Assembly (NCBI RefSeq): GCF_007655135.1 | Contig: NC_045130.1 | Coordinates: forward strand, 17,613,363-17,677,362 | DNA from: Punica granatum | Taxonomy: Eukaryota; Streptophyta; Magnoliopsida; Myrtales; Lythraceae | Length of the DNA stretch: 64,000 nucleotides | Reading direction: 5' to 3' | Shown: in pieces, positions 51,909-63,207 of the stretch | Numbering within the stretch: the first letter of the stretch is position 1 | How the letters are laid out: the number at the start of each line of letters is the position of its first letter | Program-made: the position numbers and the translations under genes | Notes under the pieces: generated by a model | What the model was told of the DNA's origin: nothing | Database searches by the model: none | Seen by the model: only the letters and a program-made list of their open reading frames with translations

Positions 51909-52686
51909 CGTTATAATTGAACAAGGCCAATTGAAAATTTCATGTTTATGGGCATTTTACAATTGGGTGGCGCTTGCTTGACAATCACAGCTTTCACAAA
52001 CTCAAAACACCAGCACAGCTCCTGACATAAACCAAGTATTTCTCCCTAGAAAGCCAACGTGGCTTTTTCACCCTTAGGAAATGAAGCATCACAGTTAAGT
52101 CCCAAAGGAAAAAAAAGGCGATCCTCGCATTGCAACTAACTTCACAGACTGAACACTATATACGCGGCAGCTGCAGATTAGACGTCAATTCTTCCTAACT
52201 GAGACTCCTCGCATTGTTTCAGCAACCTAAATGGTTGGATTCACCATAACAATGAAAGAGGATCCAAGCCACCCAGATAAGATTCACGATCCCTGTTCGA
52301 GTAATAATGAGATAAGGTATCTCATACCATAGCAAGTTTTGTAGAGAAACCGCTTTATTTCCAATGCACAGGTATAAACATTCAATCACCATGACGCCCC
52401 TGAACTCAAGGATTTTAGTGGATGATAGAACCGGAAAGGGAATTAAGAAATGTATGATGCAGTATTTGCCATTAAGATATGCAAATTGCTTAAACTGCAT
52501 TTACTTCCAACTTTGTAACTAACATAACAGAAACATATGGCGTCTCTCCAAAGGCTAATCAAAATTGCAATATTACGACATCCCATCAAACTAAGCATCC
52601 TTACCATCGAAAGCAACAACTCATAACATAAATAGGAAAGAAAAATGACAAGGCAAGACCTGCCCACTTGTGGGTTGGTATCTTGA
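50894..52686. other. Space between the CCoAOMT and RPS16 3' ends
   Basis: The two genes are convergent. It holds their 3' untranslated regions, a small direct repeat (ATGTTTAAAGAA) near 50,993 and 51,046, and the poly-G run. No extra gene. The minus frames at 52,219-52,500 and 52,443-52,847 lie in the trailer or a different frame of RPS16. Confidence 0.6.
51861..51908 (+). repeat. Pure 48-nt G homopolymer
   Basis: Forty-eight uninterrupted G residues, just after a GGGA. No other base occurs in the run. G runs of this length readily form quadruplexes and are hard to sequence, so the true length is uncertain. Confidence 0.95.
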
Positions 52687-53636
52687 TCAACGGTAACTCT
52701 TCTGGAACCTGGCGCGGGCACCACGTCCGCCGAACTTCTTGGGCTCGCATCTCCTAGGGTCAGCCACGAGAAGAGTCCGATCGTACCTGATAATAATTGC
52801 CAATATCTCAATCCCATCAACCGCAAGTCTAGAAGCGCTATTAACAATAAGCTAAAACGATCTAATCATCCTGAACTCAGAGACACCCTGACCTTGATTC
52901 CCCGACACTACACTATAGTAAATGCCCGAAAACAAACTACACCTAAAACCCAGAAAACTAAACAGTCAACAAATCCTGCATCACAATCTCCGCAACATCC
53001 ATGATCAGGTTAAAGTCAACACCTTTGCTGCTCAAAGCCATTCCACCTCAAAAAAAAAAAATCTGTTCTCTTCATCAATTGCAAAAAGAAGCTCATTTCT
53101 ATCTCTCCATATATCTTCGAAACAAACTCTTCTGTCAAAATTTTCAGCTTGAAGTTGTTCAATATATTAAAACAGTAACAAATTGCCGCTTTCAGTTGCT
53201 ACAATTGAAGAAAAGGCAGCTGAATGCTCTTCTCACGCTATCTCCAGTACTCCCGACGGCACATCACTGAAAAGAGTACGCCAAAATCAATGCTCTCATA
53301 CCTGACCAAGATGTCCTTGATCTCCTTCTTGCTCTGCTCGTCAACGTACTTCTGGTAGAAGGCGACGAGGGCCTTGGCGATGCTCTGCCTAATGGCGTAG
53401 ATCTGCGAGGTGTGCCCTCCTCCCTTCACTCTGATCCTCATGTCGACCCCAGCGAAGCGGTGGCGGCCGAGGAGGAGGATCGGCTCGTAGGCCTTGAACC
53501 GGAGGATCTCAGGCTCCACCAGCTCGATCGGGACGCCGTTGATCTTGATGAGGCCGCGGCCGCGCTTACAGTAGGTGACGGCCACCGCCGTCTTCTTGCG
53601 GCCGAAGCACTGCACCGACTCGATTGGTGCCGCCAT
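52687..53636 (-). CDS. RPS16: 40S ribosomal protein S16 (uS9), two exons
   Basis: Coding exons 53,302-53,636 and 52,687-52,786 joined across a 515-bp GT-AG intron in a split Arg codon; 144 aa. It is a component of the cytosolic small subunit; the C-terminal tail reaches the decoding centre near the P-site tRNA. It begins [20 protein letters not shown] and has the S9 signature region [19 protein letters not shown]. The tail ends [12 protein letters not shown], the universally conserved C-terminus. Length is typical of plant uS9. The start is the ATG at 53,636; frame upstream to 53,849 is leader. Read-through of the intron from exon 1 gives a stop after about 20 codons. Expect strong, growth-linked expression from the telo-box/site II promoter. 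Confidence 0.96.
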
Positions 53637-53689
53637 TGTTAGGGTTTCCGAGGGGGTGTGTCTGCTGAAGAGAGCCCTTTCCGCCGAAA

Positions 53690-53880
53690 ATCTGAGAACC
53701 CTAACCCTAGTGAAGATGGAAAAAGAAACGACGTAAAGTGAGGACCAAATATATATTCGACCTGTGCTAGGGTTCGCATTCATGTGGAAATGCTGCTGTA
53801 TTAAGCAATTCATATAAACGACGACGTTCGAGAAATATTTCGGGCCCAACCCAAAGTTGATAATTCCCAGCCCAATACCA
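53690..53880 (-). promoter_or_regulatory. RPS16 promoter: telo-box and two site II elements
   Basis: A telo-box repeat AACCCTAACCCTAG lies at 53,697-53,710, 61 bp above the start codon. Site II cores (TGGGCC/TGGGCT on the minus strand) lie at 53,843-53,848 and 53,869-53,874. The telo-box plus site II pair is the known signature of plant ribosomal-protein promoters, bound by TCP and PUR-alpha-type factors. No clear TATA box, as usual for this class. Confidence 0.8.
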
Positions 53881-53954
53881 AAACTTTTTTTTTAAAAAAA
53901 AAAAGCCACAACACCGAAAGTAATTCAAAAAATTAATTTAATTCAATTTATAAA

Positions 53955-54058
53955 GCAACATGCATTAGTTTAGGTGGTTCCGCACATCTTACTTTAAAAT
54001 AAAGTTTTCAGTCTGATGAATGCGGAAAATATATAGTTAAGAGAGTGTTACCCCTTTA
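53955..54058 (+). mobile_element. SINE-family copy cut by a MITE
   Basis: It reads CAACATGCATTAGTTTAGGT, then GGTTCCGC, CAGTCTGATGAATGCGGAAA and GAGAGTGTTACCCCTTTA, matching the family's head and start of the 3' half. It stops abruptly where the MITE at 54,059 begins. Confidence 0.5.
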
Positions 54059-54343
54059 GGCTTGGTTTGAGAAGGTTGTTGTTGAAACAAAAGTATTGAA
54101 GTATAATTGCTTAAAAATAAGTATAGATTTCAGAATAAGCAAAAGCATTTTGGAGGTAACAATTTGAAACTACTGAAATTAAAATTAATTCTTAAAATAA
54201 AGAATAAGCAGAAGCAATTTAATCACGTTACTAACCGTAGAAATTAGCTAAATCATGGTTTTGAAATAATTCACCAAACAGTGCTTCTGCTTAAAACTCA
54301 AATAAGCATTTATCTAACTGCCTCCGCACTCCCAAATGAAATC
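54059..54343. mobile_element. Tourist-like (PIF/Harbinger) MITE, 285 bp
   Basis: TTA on both sides (54,056-54,058 and 54,344-54,346) and terminal inverted repeats GGCTTGGTTTGAGAAGG against GATTTCATTTGGGAGTG (imperfect). A 3-bp TTA TSD with a GGC-TTG-TTTG end is typical of Tourist MITEs. Interior has AATAAGCA repeats. It sits in a SINE. Confidence 0.55.
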
Positions 54344-54349
54344 TTAATC

Positions 54350-54435
54350 AACATGGATGGATTATTTTAGGTAGTTCAACATATATTTATTTTAAGTAAG
54401 GATTCAGGTTCGAATATTGTGAATGCAAAAAATTC
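54350..54435 (+). mobile_element. SINE-family head fragment
   Basis: It contains TTTTAGGTAGTTCAACATAT, then TAAGTAAGGATTCAGGTTCG followed by AATATTGTGAATGCA, the clearest box-B-like sequence of the family in this window (GGTTCGAAT). The 3' half is missing. Confidence 0.5.
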
Positions 54436-54539
54436 ATTAATAAACATTCAACTCACACACAAAATGATAGAAGATAGAGCCCTGCTTGTTAGGTTATGGT
54501 ATTTTTTTTCTTATATGTAATTCTTTGTTTCAAATTGTT

Positions 54540-54806
54540 CAAGTTTTATTGGATTCACCTTTTTTTTCACTGTACTTTGATATCTAGAAGGTTAAAAGAT
54601 TCCAACTCTTTCAATTCGAGTTGGGTAGTAATTGGATTCGCCTTTTTCTTTGAGTGTGTACTTTGATATCCATAAGCTGAAAAGATTCTGACTCTTCCAA
54701 TTCGACTTGGGTAGTATTTGGATTCACCTTTTTTTTTTCAGTGTGTACTTTGATATTCAGAAACTCAAAAGATTCCGACTCTTCCAATTCGAGTTGGGTT
54801 GGTTCA
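54540..54806. repeat. Tandem repeat, about 85 bp x 3
   Basis: GGATTCACC-type landmarks at 54,551, 54,634 and 54,720. Units share TGTACTTTGATAT, AAAAGATTC-GACTCTT and CAATTCGAGTTGGGT. Confidence 0.85.
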
Positions 54807-55437
54807 CTGAGGTGATAAAACTCTCATAGTATGAATTTTTTTTATTCGCAAGGCTGAAGTCGAGGACCTTGTTCAAGGAACAAGTATCGAATCTACTTGA
54901 ACCAACTCATGTTGATTGGATTTTCCCATCCTTAAATGTTTTTTTACACATTAATAACAGATTTCATCTACAAAAGGAAAATATTAACACACAATTGCAT
55001 TTCCGAAAGTCGGTTTGATCCGTGATTCTAATTGTACAAAAGGAAAACGTGAACCCTATACCATGATGTAAATGATCCATTAGATAAGTTTCCATGGATG
55101 TCACCGAATCTCATCAGGATCGGAAGTCTGCCACTTCACGACGTTGGATGCCTATGGAATCAACTTGGTGGCCTCTTCATATGGCATGTAACTTCAAATT
55201 AAGATAGAAAAGGCCATTGAAGTTCGACCAAACCAACATGAAATATGTACAAAATCAGAGGCAAAATCAGCATAAATGGCCCTGTCATCAAGTCTTTCAT
55301 AGAAAAAAAGAAAAAAACAAATGTATCAGCACATGAAAGCAATTTCAATCACCACCAACAGCAACAGATTACATTATTAGCCAGACAAAGTAAACAGCTT
55401 TGTCTCTTCCCAACTTCACCTCCTATTGTTTATCTGT
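54807..55437. other. Spacer and 3' flank of the filament-like protein gene
   Basis: 54,806-54,905 has a reverse-oriented SINE-like stretch. Nearer 55,437 it is the 3' untranslated region of the next gene. No separate gene is seen; plus-strand frames at 55,245-55,933 are antisense to exon 5. Confidence 0.5.
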
Positions 55438-58400
55438 TCAGGTCCTATGCAGGGGCATGGACTTCTTGCTGCTCCCTCTTCTTCTCCTCAGCAGCAGCCT
55501 CCTCCAGAATCCGATCCCACTCTGCTTCCTGCAAGGCACCAAGGCCATAGCCCCCATTGTGCTGCTCCCTTGCCTATGCTTCAGACTCGCAGAGGGCTCA
55601 GGAGTTTGGACGAGGATGTTCGGAGAATCAAGATTTTGCCCGTTTGTCTTGGTCAGTACTATTCTGTTCTCAGGGGATTTAGCATCCTTCTTTGTATTGG
55701 AGACGTCGTCTTCCGCTAGCAATCGGTCGCGAAGGCAGGCTCGCTTGTTTAAGATCTTGCACGTGTTTGGTCTGGAGAAAACTCTGTCGAGGAATGCAGC
55801 TTCCCTCGGAGAAGACAGAGCCTTGAGCTGTCTTCCAAGGTTTAGGATGGTTTCTTGGCATTCTGCTAGCTTCACTGAAGCTGCTGTGATCTCCCACCCC
55901 TGGAAATTTATTGCCAATATAATGTTACATTAGTTTTAATTAACTACGTGAGTGATTGACTGATGCAAGATAAGCAATATCGAGTTTGCCAATGACTAAT
56001 CTCGATAATTCAGTTGTAGGATCTTCTTAAGTTGACTATCTGGTTGGAAAAACTATAGGAGCCTGAAGCGAGTAATAAATCAGAGGCATGTCAGGACTTG
56101 AAGAAGAAGTAGAAGCAGATTTCGGTAACTTACAGTTCGGGAAAGCATGAGCTCCTGCTGCTTCGGAGTTTCCTTCGCAACACTGCACACGAAGTTTCAG
56201 TGGCAAGTTTAAGCTTCTATTGTAACAGAACAAACAGAAAACAGATGAATTATTCCGGAATATTTTACTTCCTCTGATGTTTTGGTTGAAACCACTGTCA
56301 TTCTTTAGTCAGCTTTCAGTCAAAATGTCACTTAAAATTCTAAAGCATGTTTTATATTTTCTTCTGGTGAATCGCACCTTTCTAGTTGAAGTTGAAGCTC
56401 AAGACACTTCGACTCCAGTTCCTCGCAGCAGTTGTTCTTCTCCTCGTGCTCGACTTCGAGCGAAGAGAACTTCTGCAAGACCTCGTTGAGCTTAGACTTT
56501 GCCATGGTGAGTTGAGTGTCGAGATCTTCATTTATCGACTTCTGGTTCTCCATCTGATCCTCAAGAACTCTCTTGGATTCCTCAACGGTTTTGAGCTCCA
56601 ACGTCAAGGTCCCAATACATTCCTCAGCTTTATTTAGCTTCGCTTCTACATCGGTCTTGGCAGACTCCATGTTCTTCAGCTCAAGTTCGAGTTGCTTCTT
56701 CTCATCTTGCTCAACTGAAGGCGAATGAGGCGACCCGCTTTCAGCTTTATTCTCTGTATCAGATTCTGACATAGGGTCCTCTTCACCTGGAAATTCAGTT
56801 CGACCAATATTTTTCTTGATTCTGTCCCTTACATTCGACACGTTTTTTCTCGGCATCGTATCACTGTTCATGATCCAATCCAAAGCACTCGCTAGCTCTT
56901 CAACAAACATCTCGAGATCAAATTTTTCCTCGAGGATATTGTTACATGCTGTGAGAAATTTCTCTCTGACTGCAATCAGCTCCGAGTTCTTCTGTTGGAA
57001 GACATGGACAAAGTAGTCTGAATTCTTCGTACTCGCTGGGGTAAAACCTTCAATAAGCTTGATGATTTTCCGGATTGAGTTGCTCCAATTATCCGACCCC
57101 AAAGATGCCTTTGGGGATTTCCAAGTGAGATAGCCCGATATCTGAAGAGGTTCGGAATCAGAAACAGATTCTGCCATATTGCTCGAACTAGGCAATAATT
57201 TTCCCGATTCTTGGCCCGGCTGGTTCATAAAACCCAGAGCAATTCTGACATCCTCAAATAGTTCCAGCAGACTTCGGTTTGACACTCGGGTTTGCTCCAT
57301 CATCGCATTCAAGACAACCTGGAGCCAGTCGAAAGATATTTCGGTAACTGTCCTTTTTTCAGAAGGCGGAGCCACCGAAACTATAGCTAACTTATCCATC
57401 TCCAATGCACCAGAATCAGAAGATATTAATTTCAATGCATTTGTAAGTTTCTCGTTTCGGAAATGTTCCAATTCCGAGATAAGGGCATTGGCCCAGGACC
57501 CAGAGGATCCTGCCAAGGGCGAAGACGACTCCTTTGGTAAAGGCTCTTTTATTGCCAACTCCATGCCTTGTCCTCTTGAGAGCTCAGAAACTCGTACCTC
57601 TAGCTCCAACAATCTTGAACTAGTCTCGGAATTCAATACCTTCGAAGAAATTAATTCAGCTTCTTTAAGAGCTACGAGTTCTTTCAGAGATTTATTTTCC
57701 TCCTCGACGTCTCCCAGCCGCTCCATCAAGAAGCCTATCTTAGTGCTACTTCTCGGGACTTCGAGGGGCTTTCTTCCTTTCCCGGTCTCCGATTGGTTTC
57801 CCCCTAAAACTCTCACCTCTCTCTTCATCCTGGCCAGGTCAGTGGGTCCTGGGATCCTCTTCTGCATGAGCGTGCGAAGCCGTTGGCACTCCCCTTCTAG
57901 CTTGGTGATCTTCCTGGTGCTCTCGAGGTGCTTCTGGTGGGCCGCTTCTGCAGCCCGTCTGTTGTACTCCAGCTCCTCATTCCGGATAGAGACCTCCTTC
58001 TCCAGCACACAGAACTCATATTTAAGGAACGCATTCTCCTTTTCGATCGAGTCCAGCCTTCCCATCAGGGCATTAAACTCGGACTCTGCATCAGACTTAG
58101 ATTTCAGGAGATCTTCAATCAGCTTATCCTTTCCCGAGAGTTCAGAGCAAAGGCGGGTACTTTCGAGAGTTGAGAAAGCGAGCTTTTTCTCCACCTCTGA
58201 TAGTTTCTCTTCCAAGCTCTTCTTTCTTTGCTCTGATTCTTCTTGAAGGGAACTGAGCTTCTCAGAATATTCCTTCGCTTCGGTTTCCAAACGAGTCGAT
58301 TTCTCATTTGCAGCTTCCGCTCGACCCAAAGCGTCATCCAGTTCCCGCTTTAGGAGGGCTGCCCTTGCTTCTGCCTTCTTGGAATCTAAAGTGAAATATT

Positions 58401-58805
58401 ACCTCAAGAACCAGTTTTTTTTTTCTAAATCTATTGGTAAGCAGAATTATCTGAAATTCTCACCTGCGATTGCTTCCTCTGCAGCTTTCGCGTGCTTCAC
58501 GATAAGGTCGTCTTTCTCGTGACAATCAGTGAGTACCGAAGCTAACTTCTCGTTGAGGCTCTTGTTCGACATGTCGCTTCCCAGTTCTTTGTCCGGTGGA
58601 AGTGTTTGTATCTATGGCAAATCGAAAAAAGGAACAACATGTGAGGATTCGAATGCTTGGGGAAAATTAATGCGCTATAAAACGAGAGAAGAAGCTCCAG
58701 TACCATTCCTTCGAGTCGGTTCAAAGAATTGCTGCCGGTTTTCTCATTCGCAACTATAGTTTTCTCCGAAGATCGTTTCCTCCAACGCCAAGTCTTGGGA
58801 TCCAT
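55438..58805 (-). CDS. FPP: Filament-like plant protein (FPP), five exons
   Basis: Exons 58,704-58,805, 58,464-58,611, 56,378-58,385, 56,134-56,182 and 55,438-55,899; all GT-AG; 922 aa. A long coiled-coil protein of the plant DUF869 family. Some family members (VETH type) tether exocyst-linked vesicles at cortical microtubules, and the founding tomato FPP binds the nuclear-envelope protein MAF1; which applies here is unknown. Diagnostic parts: start MDPKTWRWRKRSSEK; KSLNEKLASVLTDCHEKDDL (about 51-70); HLESTRKITKLEGECQRLRTL plus PGPTDLARMKREV mid-protein; ISFDWLQVVLNAMMEQTR; and WEITAASVKLAECQETILNL opening exon 5. The usual CVRQLR-type segment after the N-terminal coil was not found, so the first coil is shorter than in several relatives. 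Basic C-terminus (RRLLLRRRRGSSKK). A GGTAAG at 58,885-58,890 hints at a leader intron. A 355-aa plus-strand frame is antisense shadow. Confidence 0.92.
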
Positions 58806-58889
58806 GTCTTGTTTCTTATCAACAACTACAATGAGACCATCGCTAGACCTGAACTACTTGATCATGCCGAAAAAACCAAAAGATCTTAC

Positions 58890-61882
58890 CAGTGATTAAG
58901 AAGCCGCCACGGAGGAAGATTAGTGGAAGTGAATTAGCTCAGCTCAACTCAGAACCCGAACGTGACGTTAGGGATGAAAGCGATAGAGACCAACTGCAAC
59001 AAAAGCAGCAGAAGCAGCAAACAACCACTCACACCATCTCATTCATGGAATTTAGGAACTATAAACTATAGAAAGAACATAATGCAAATTAGATGATATC
59101 ATTATCGTTAATTTGTTTTTCAAATTTAATTAAAAGAAAATCGAGGAAATGCTTTCTTGTTCTAATTTAATCATCGGATGCTTTTGGAATTGTCATTGTG
59201 TGGGGCTGCCTTACCACCGACAACTACCTCTGGACTAATTATAACATAAGAAGTCAAAAGGGAAAAATAGAAGAAAAATAAATTCAACGGCAATGGAGGC
59301 TCCAAAGAGATGGAGAAAGAAGGAAGATAAAGGGCAGCAGGACACTGGCCATGGACCCATCGATCTTATTTCGTACGGTAGGCGTCATAAAAATGCAGCG
59401 GTGGACGTATTAATGAATTCAAATGTACATGAACATGATGATAACGGTCCTTCATGGGACCGGTATATGGACATGTTACAACTAATAATAACCGTTATTG
59501 CTATCGTTCTTCGTGTAAAGCTTTGTTTGATAAAGTGCTTATTGAAATGGAGAGGTGAGGGAGGCGTGATGAATGACTAATGCGTAATGGCACGGTAGGG
59601 GTTCCAACCGGGCGCGGGGTTGGTGTGGATTAAGAAGTGCTGAGTTTAGTCATCAATTGACAGTTTGGCATAAATTGAACAATTCCATCAAACTGTGTAT
59701 ATGACTTACGGAGGTTGCCATTACTTAGGTCCACCGGCACGTAAATGACATCTGATCTTTAGCACTGCATCAACAATACTTGCACAATTTACAGTTGTTC
59801 ATTAACATCGGTCCGATATCTAGATATGGATATGGCTGGCCGATTCTTCGTTCCCCTAGCATGGACCAAATATCTCTACTGGGCCATATAACCAGTGAAA
59901 AATCTTCAATAACGTGCACTGATGAAGTCAGAAATTGGACCATCTCGATTGTTTCTTCCACTGATAGCTAAAGTAAGAAATTGCTTCTTCACAGCATCCA
60001 CATAATAATAAATGAAAGATCATCGTTTTTTGTAGGTATAATGTTCGAGTACCAGTACAAGTGTATAACTCACGCTGCTTGAGCGTCGATCAAGTGCTGA
60101 AAATAGCTGGTAAGCCTACGGACTTTCGTGGTTAATCCGATTTATTTCATACCAGCGAACAACTGTCATGAAATGGATCGATACGTCCACAGGACCACAT
60201 ATATTATACGCGGATCAGGAATTATGAGAAGTTGCACTGTACCGCAAACGTATATTTGTATTGTAGTTGAGAGGGAACTTTACACCATTATTAGGGATCT
60301 CCACCATTAACGCTAACTTTCTTCCTTTTAAAAAGCTGGAAGCTGCTCCCTCTAATCTCCACATAGACATATACATATAATTAATAAAAATGAGTGCTGT
60401 GGAGGAAGGAAAGGAATAATTGAGGCAAATCAATGGCCCGCCAATCATGAAAAGACCCATTAAGCACGCAAACCAACTTTTTCTTTTGCTATTATTATTG
60501 CACTCATTTTAATGGATTACTGTGTGATTTGTGAAGGCAATTAGGTAGCCCTCATCGAGAACTGGGGATGTCAACATTTGATTCTCCCGTTGCAGGCAGA
60601 GAAAATCAAGGGTCCCTGTGTTTAAGATGATTATTATCGCTATAATCATCATCACAGTGAGATCTAACCGAAACAGAACGTTCCCGCATAAGGGAAATAA
60701 CTTCTCTTTGAGATTTGGGTGGGTTTCGATCGTGGTCCGATGTCGTACGATAATTTATAAACGAAAAATGCATACCTTGCTGAAAGTATAGGACATCATT
60801 ATCTTCTACGTCTCTTTCCGCAAGATGCAGGTGGACTAAGTAAGGTATTGTCAATTCATTCGAAAAGCTATGAGTGGTTCACAAATTTAAGGTTTCCTGT
60901 TCGACCTTTTGCTTAATGAACTGTCCCGGCCGATCGTCTCCCACTCCAACCGCTTGTTCCTTCTCTCCCCCCCTGACTAGGCAGGACAGTTCAAAATGTA
61001 ATACGATGCACGGCGCGGCTATTAGGACTCCTATTATTCGATCGTGAAAAGTCTAATTGGGCTACCTTCTGTTTTGGGTTGTTTCCTCATAGTGGCCAGT
61101 GGCCCAAGTTCAGTTTTATTAAGTAAACTTGGGCAATTAACAGATCAGCCCAAATCCAAATGATTTTCGAGCTGGCTCAGGCCAGCCGAACACATTAATA
61201 ATATATAGCACATGCTCTTCCCTAAAACCAAAATAAGTTTTATATACTGACGACCTAAGACATAAATGAAAGAGGGTTTAGTGCGTTAGCGCATGCCTTC
61301 ACCTAGTGACCAAGAGGTTTTAGGTTCGATACTCGTTCAATCACTCACTCTCCTCCTCATGAGAGTTCATGCAAGTGGAAATGACGGGTTCCTTGTCGAA
61401 TTGGATAGATATCGATGAACAACTTAAATAGGAAGAGTCGTGTTCGATTGTTTAAAGTTTGAGAGAAGACTCCAATAAACTCTAGAACAAAGGCATATAT
61501 AGATGCCCGTGACTTACAACTACAAGTCAGCAGGGAATCCAGAGGATATGGCCAACCGTTGGCTGTGAAGGAAGAATCTTCAATGTTCTACGGGCCCAGG
61601 GCCCTCTTTACGTCAAGCCAACCGACAATCTACTACCATTTTATGGGTGTGATTAAATGGGAAGAAGTTCTAAGATGGATCAAAGTAGAAAAATAGATCC
61701 CATAAGCTGACTCGAACTTATGGATGTGTGCCCGTTCGTGATGCGCTCGTATTGCTGGTCACGGTGTCCATAGTCAGCACCATTTAGGAACCAATAAAGG
61801 ATAATATGCAATCATAGTTTTCTATTTGAGCATATTTCAAGGCTTGTTCTTTTACTGAGCCGATGAATTTGGTCATTGATTA
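58890..61882. other. Upstream flank and gene-free spacer
   Basis: 58,890-59,040 is the leader/promoter of the FPP gene. The rest has no supported gene. Frames at 59,293-59,580, 59,770-59,971, 60,128-60,460 and 60,606-60,854 are unrecognised. At about 61,290-61,345 a tRNA-like stretch (GTGCGTTAGCGCATGCC ... AGGTTCGATACTC) carries a box-B-like motif and may be a second SINE type. Confidence 0.5.
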
Positions 61883-62628
61883 CAAGGTTGTCAGAATCGC
61901 GATTCTACCTAGAATCGATCGAAGGTTGTGGAATCGTAAATCGTAAAATCGAATCGTGAATCGTAAGATTCTACCTATAATAAAATATATATATATATAT
62001 ATATATATACACCAAATATCATGTTAGAAATAGTAGAAGTAAACATCAAATGATAAATCTTGCTGCTTCCTATATCGTTCGTCAAAATCAGATGGTGCTT
62101 AGTCTTCACAAGAGAGTCATTCCACTATAACAACCTCAAATAAAAATTGATATAGTACCGTGGTCACGGATCCTGTAGACGAAACTGCTTTTCCTCCCTA
62201 ACTTCTTCTTGGTCTGTCCCTTCTTGGAATCATCTTTGCACCAAAAAAAGTCAAAAAAATTCTAGCCTAAATCATCTCAAACAAGACGGCAATAAGGAAT
62301 TGGTCGGAATCCAATTCAAAGCAGTTCTAGAAACTTTCCAAGTTCCTATCACTAACAGTCAAGAGACAAGTTTCAAACTTTTTATAAAATAAGAGAATCG
62401 ATTGACAATATTGTTGCACAATAAGAAAGATGAGGAGGGAGAGAAAGCGGACATATGATTTTGGGTTGAAACTAGAATCGTAGAATCGGTCTGATTCTAC
62501 GATTCTGAGATTCGAATCGCGATTCAGCCACGATTCTACCTTCTCAATTCATGCCATGGAATCGGAATTGGTAGCCACCCCTTGAATCGTAAGATTCTAC
62601 GATTCGAATCGCGATTCTAATAACCATG
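61883..62628. mobile_element. hAT-type MITE, 746 bp
   Basis: Terminal inverted repeats CAAGGTTGTCAGAATCGC and CATGGTTATTAGAATCGC (both continuing GATTC). Flanks ATTGATTA (61,875-61,882) and ATTGATTG (62,629-62,636) give an 8-bp TSD with one mismatch, the size hAT elements leave; the ends fit the hAT YARNG rule. Both subterminal regions are full of GAATCGTA/GATTCTAC motifs, the likely transposase-binding sites. No transposase; an AT microsatellite lies at 61,985-62,009. Confidence 0.65.
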
Positions 62629-62636
62629 ATTGATTG

Positions 62637-63133
62637 ATCTCCTTTCTTTAGGTCTCGCCACTATTGATCGAGTAGGTCTTCTTGCGCTGCGGTCTAGGTC
62701 AGGAACGTGGTGGCCAAGGATGTCCTGGCTTCATGAGATGTCTTCGCAGAGAGGATCGTGACTCTGACGTCTTCTGTGATTGCCAACATAACACAGGTAA
62801 GGGCAAAGTTATCCCTTGATTGCCAGCTGAGATAATCGGGATTAGATATGATTGCTCCATCTGTTCCAGTAGTTGTTCTCTCTAGTGCCACGACTCTGCC
62901 TTTAACATAATCAAAAAGTCCATAGGTAGTGAGTAATGGAGTCATTACTCCTTTCCAATACAGATAGTTCTTGCCGTTGAGTTTGATAATGGAGTCATTA
63001 CTCCTTTCCAATACAGGTAGTTCCTGCTGTTGAGTTTGACAGGAATTGTTGGAAAGGATGTGCGAAGAATAGTTGAGAATGAGGAAGAAGAGGGTACAAT
63101 AGTGAGAGTCAAGGAGGATGAATTTTCAGCCAT
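62637..63133 (-). pseudogene. Ty1/copia gag remnant, broken
   Basis: Minus-strand frames from about 63,133 to 62,694 encode the start of a copia-type Gag (LNGKNYLYWKGVMTPLL, FDYVKG, NPDYLSWQSRDNFALTCVML). A 53-bp tandem duplication (62,934-62,986 and 62,987-63,039) shifts the frame. No zinc knuckle, protease, integrase or reverse transcriptase follows; the hAT-type MITE lies immediately beyond. It is a dead fragment. Confidence 0.75.
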
Positions 63134-63207
63134 TTTGTGCCGAGAGATAGGTCAAGAAATAGATAGGTGAGTTAAGGAGAAGGAGCGGAAGCAAGCCACC
63201 TAGTTGG

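Noticed and set aside
53637..53849. N-terminal extension of RPS16
   Set aside because: uS9 proteins start at MAAPIE-type ends; the upstream stretch contains the telo-box and promoter.
54395..54420. Possible tRNA gene (GGTTCGAAT)
   Set aside because: No acceptor stem or anticodon arm can be paired. It fits the SINE family head instead.
57179..58246. 355-aa plus-strand frame
   Set aside because: It is antisense to exon 3 of the FPP gene. Its serine/phenylalanine-rich composition is what the complement of coiled-coil codons gives.
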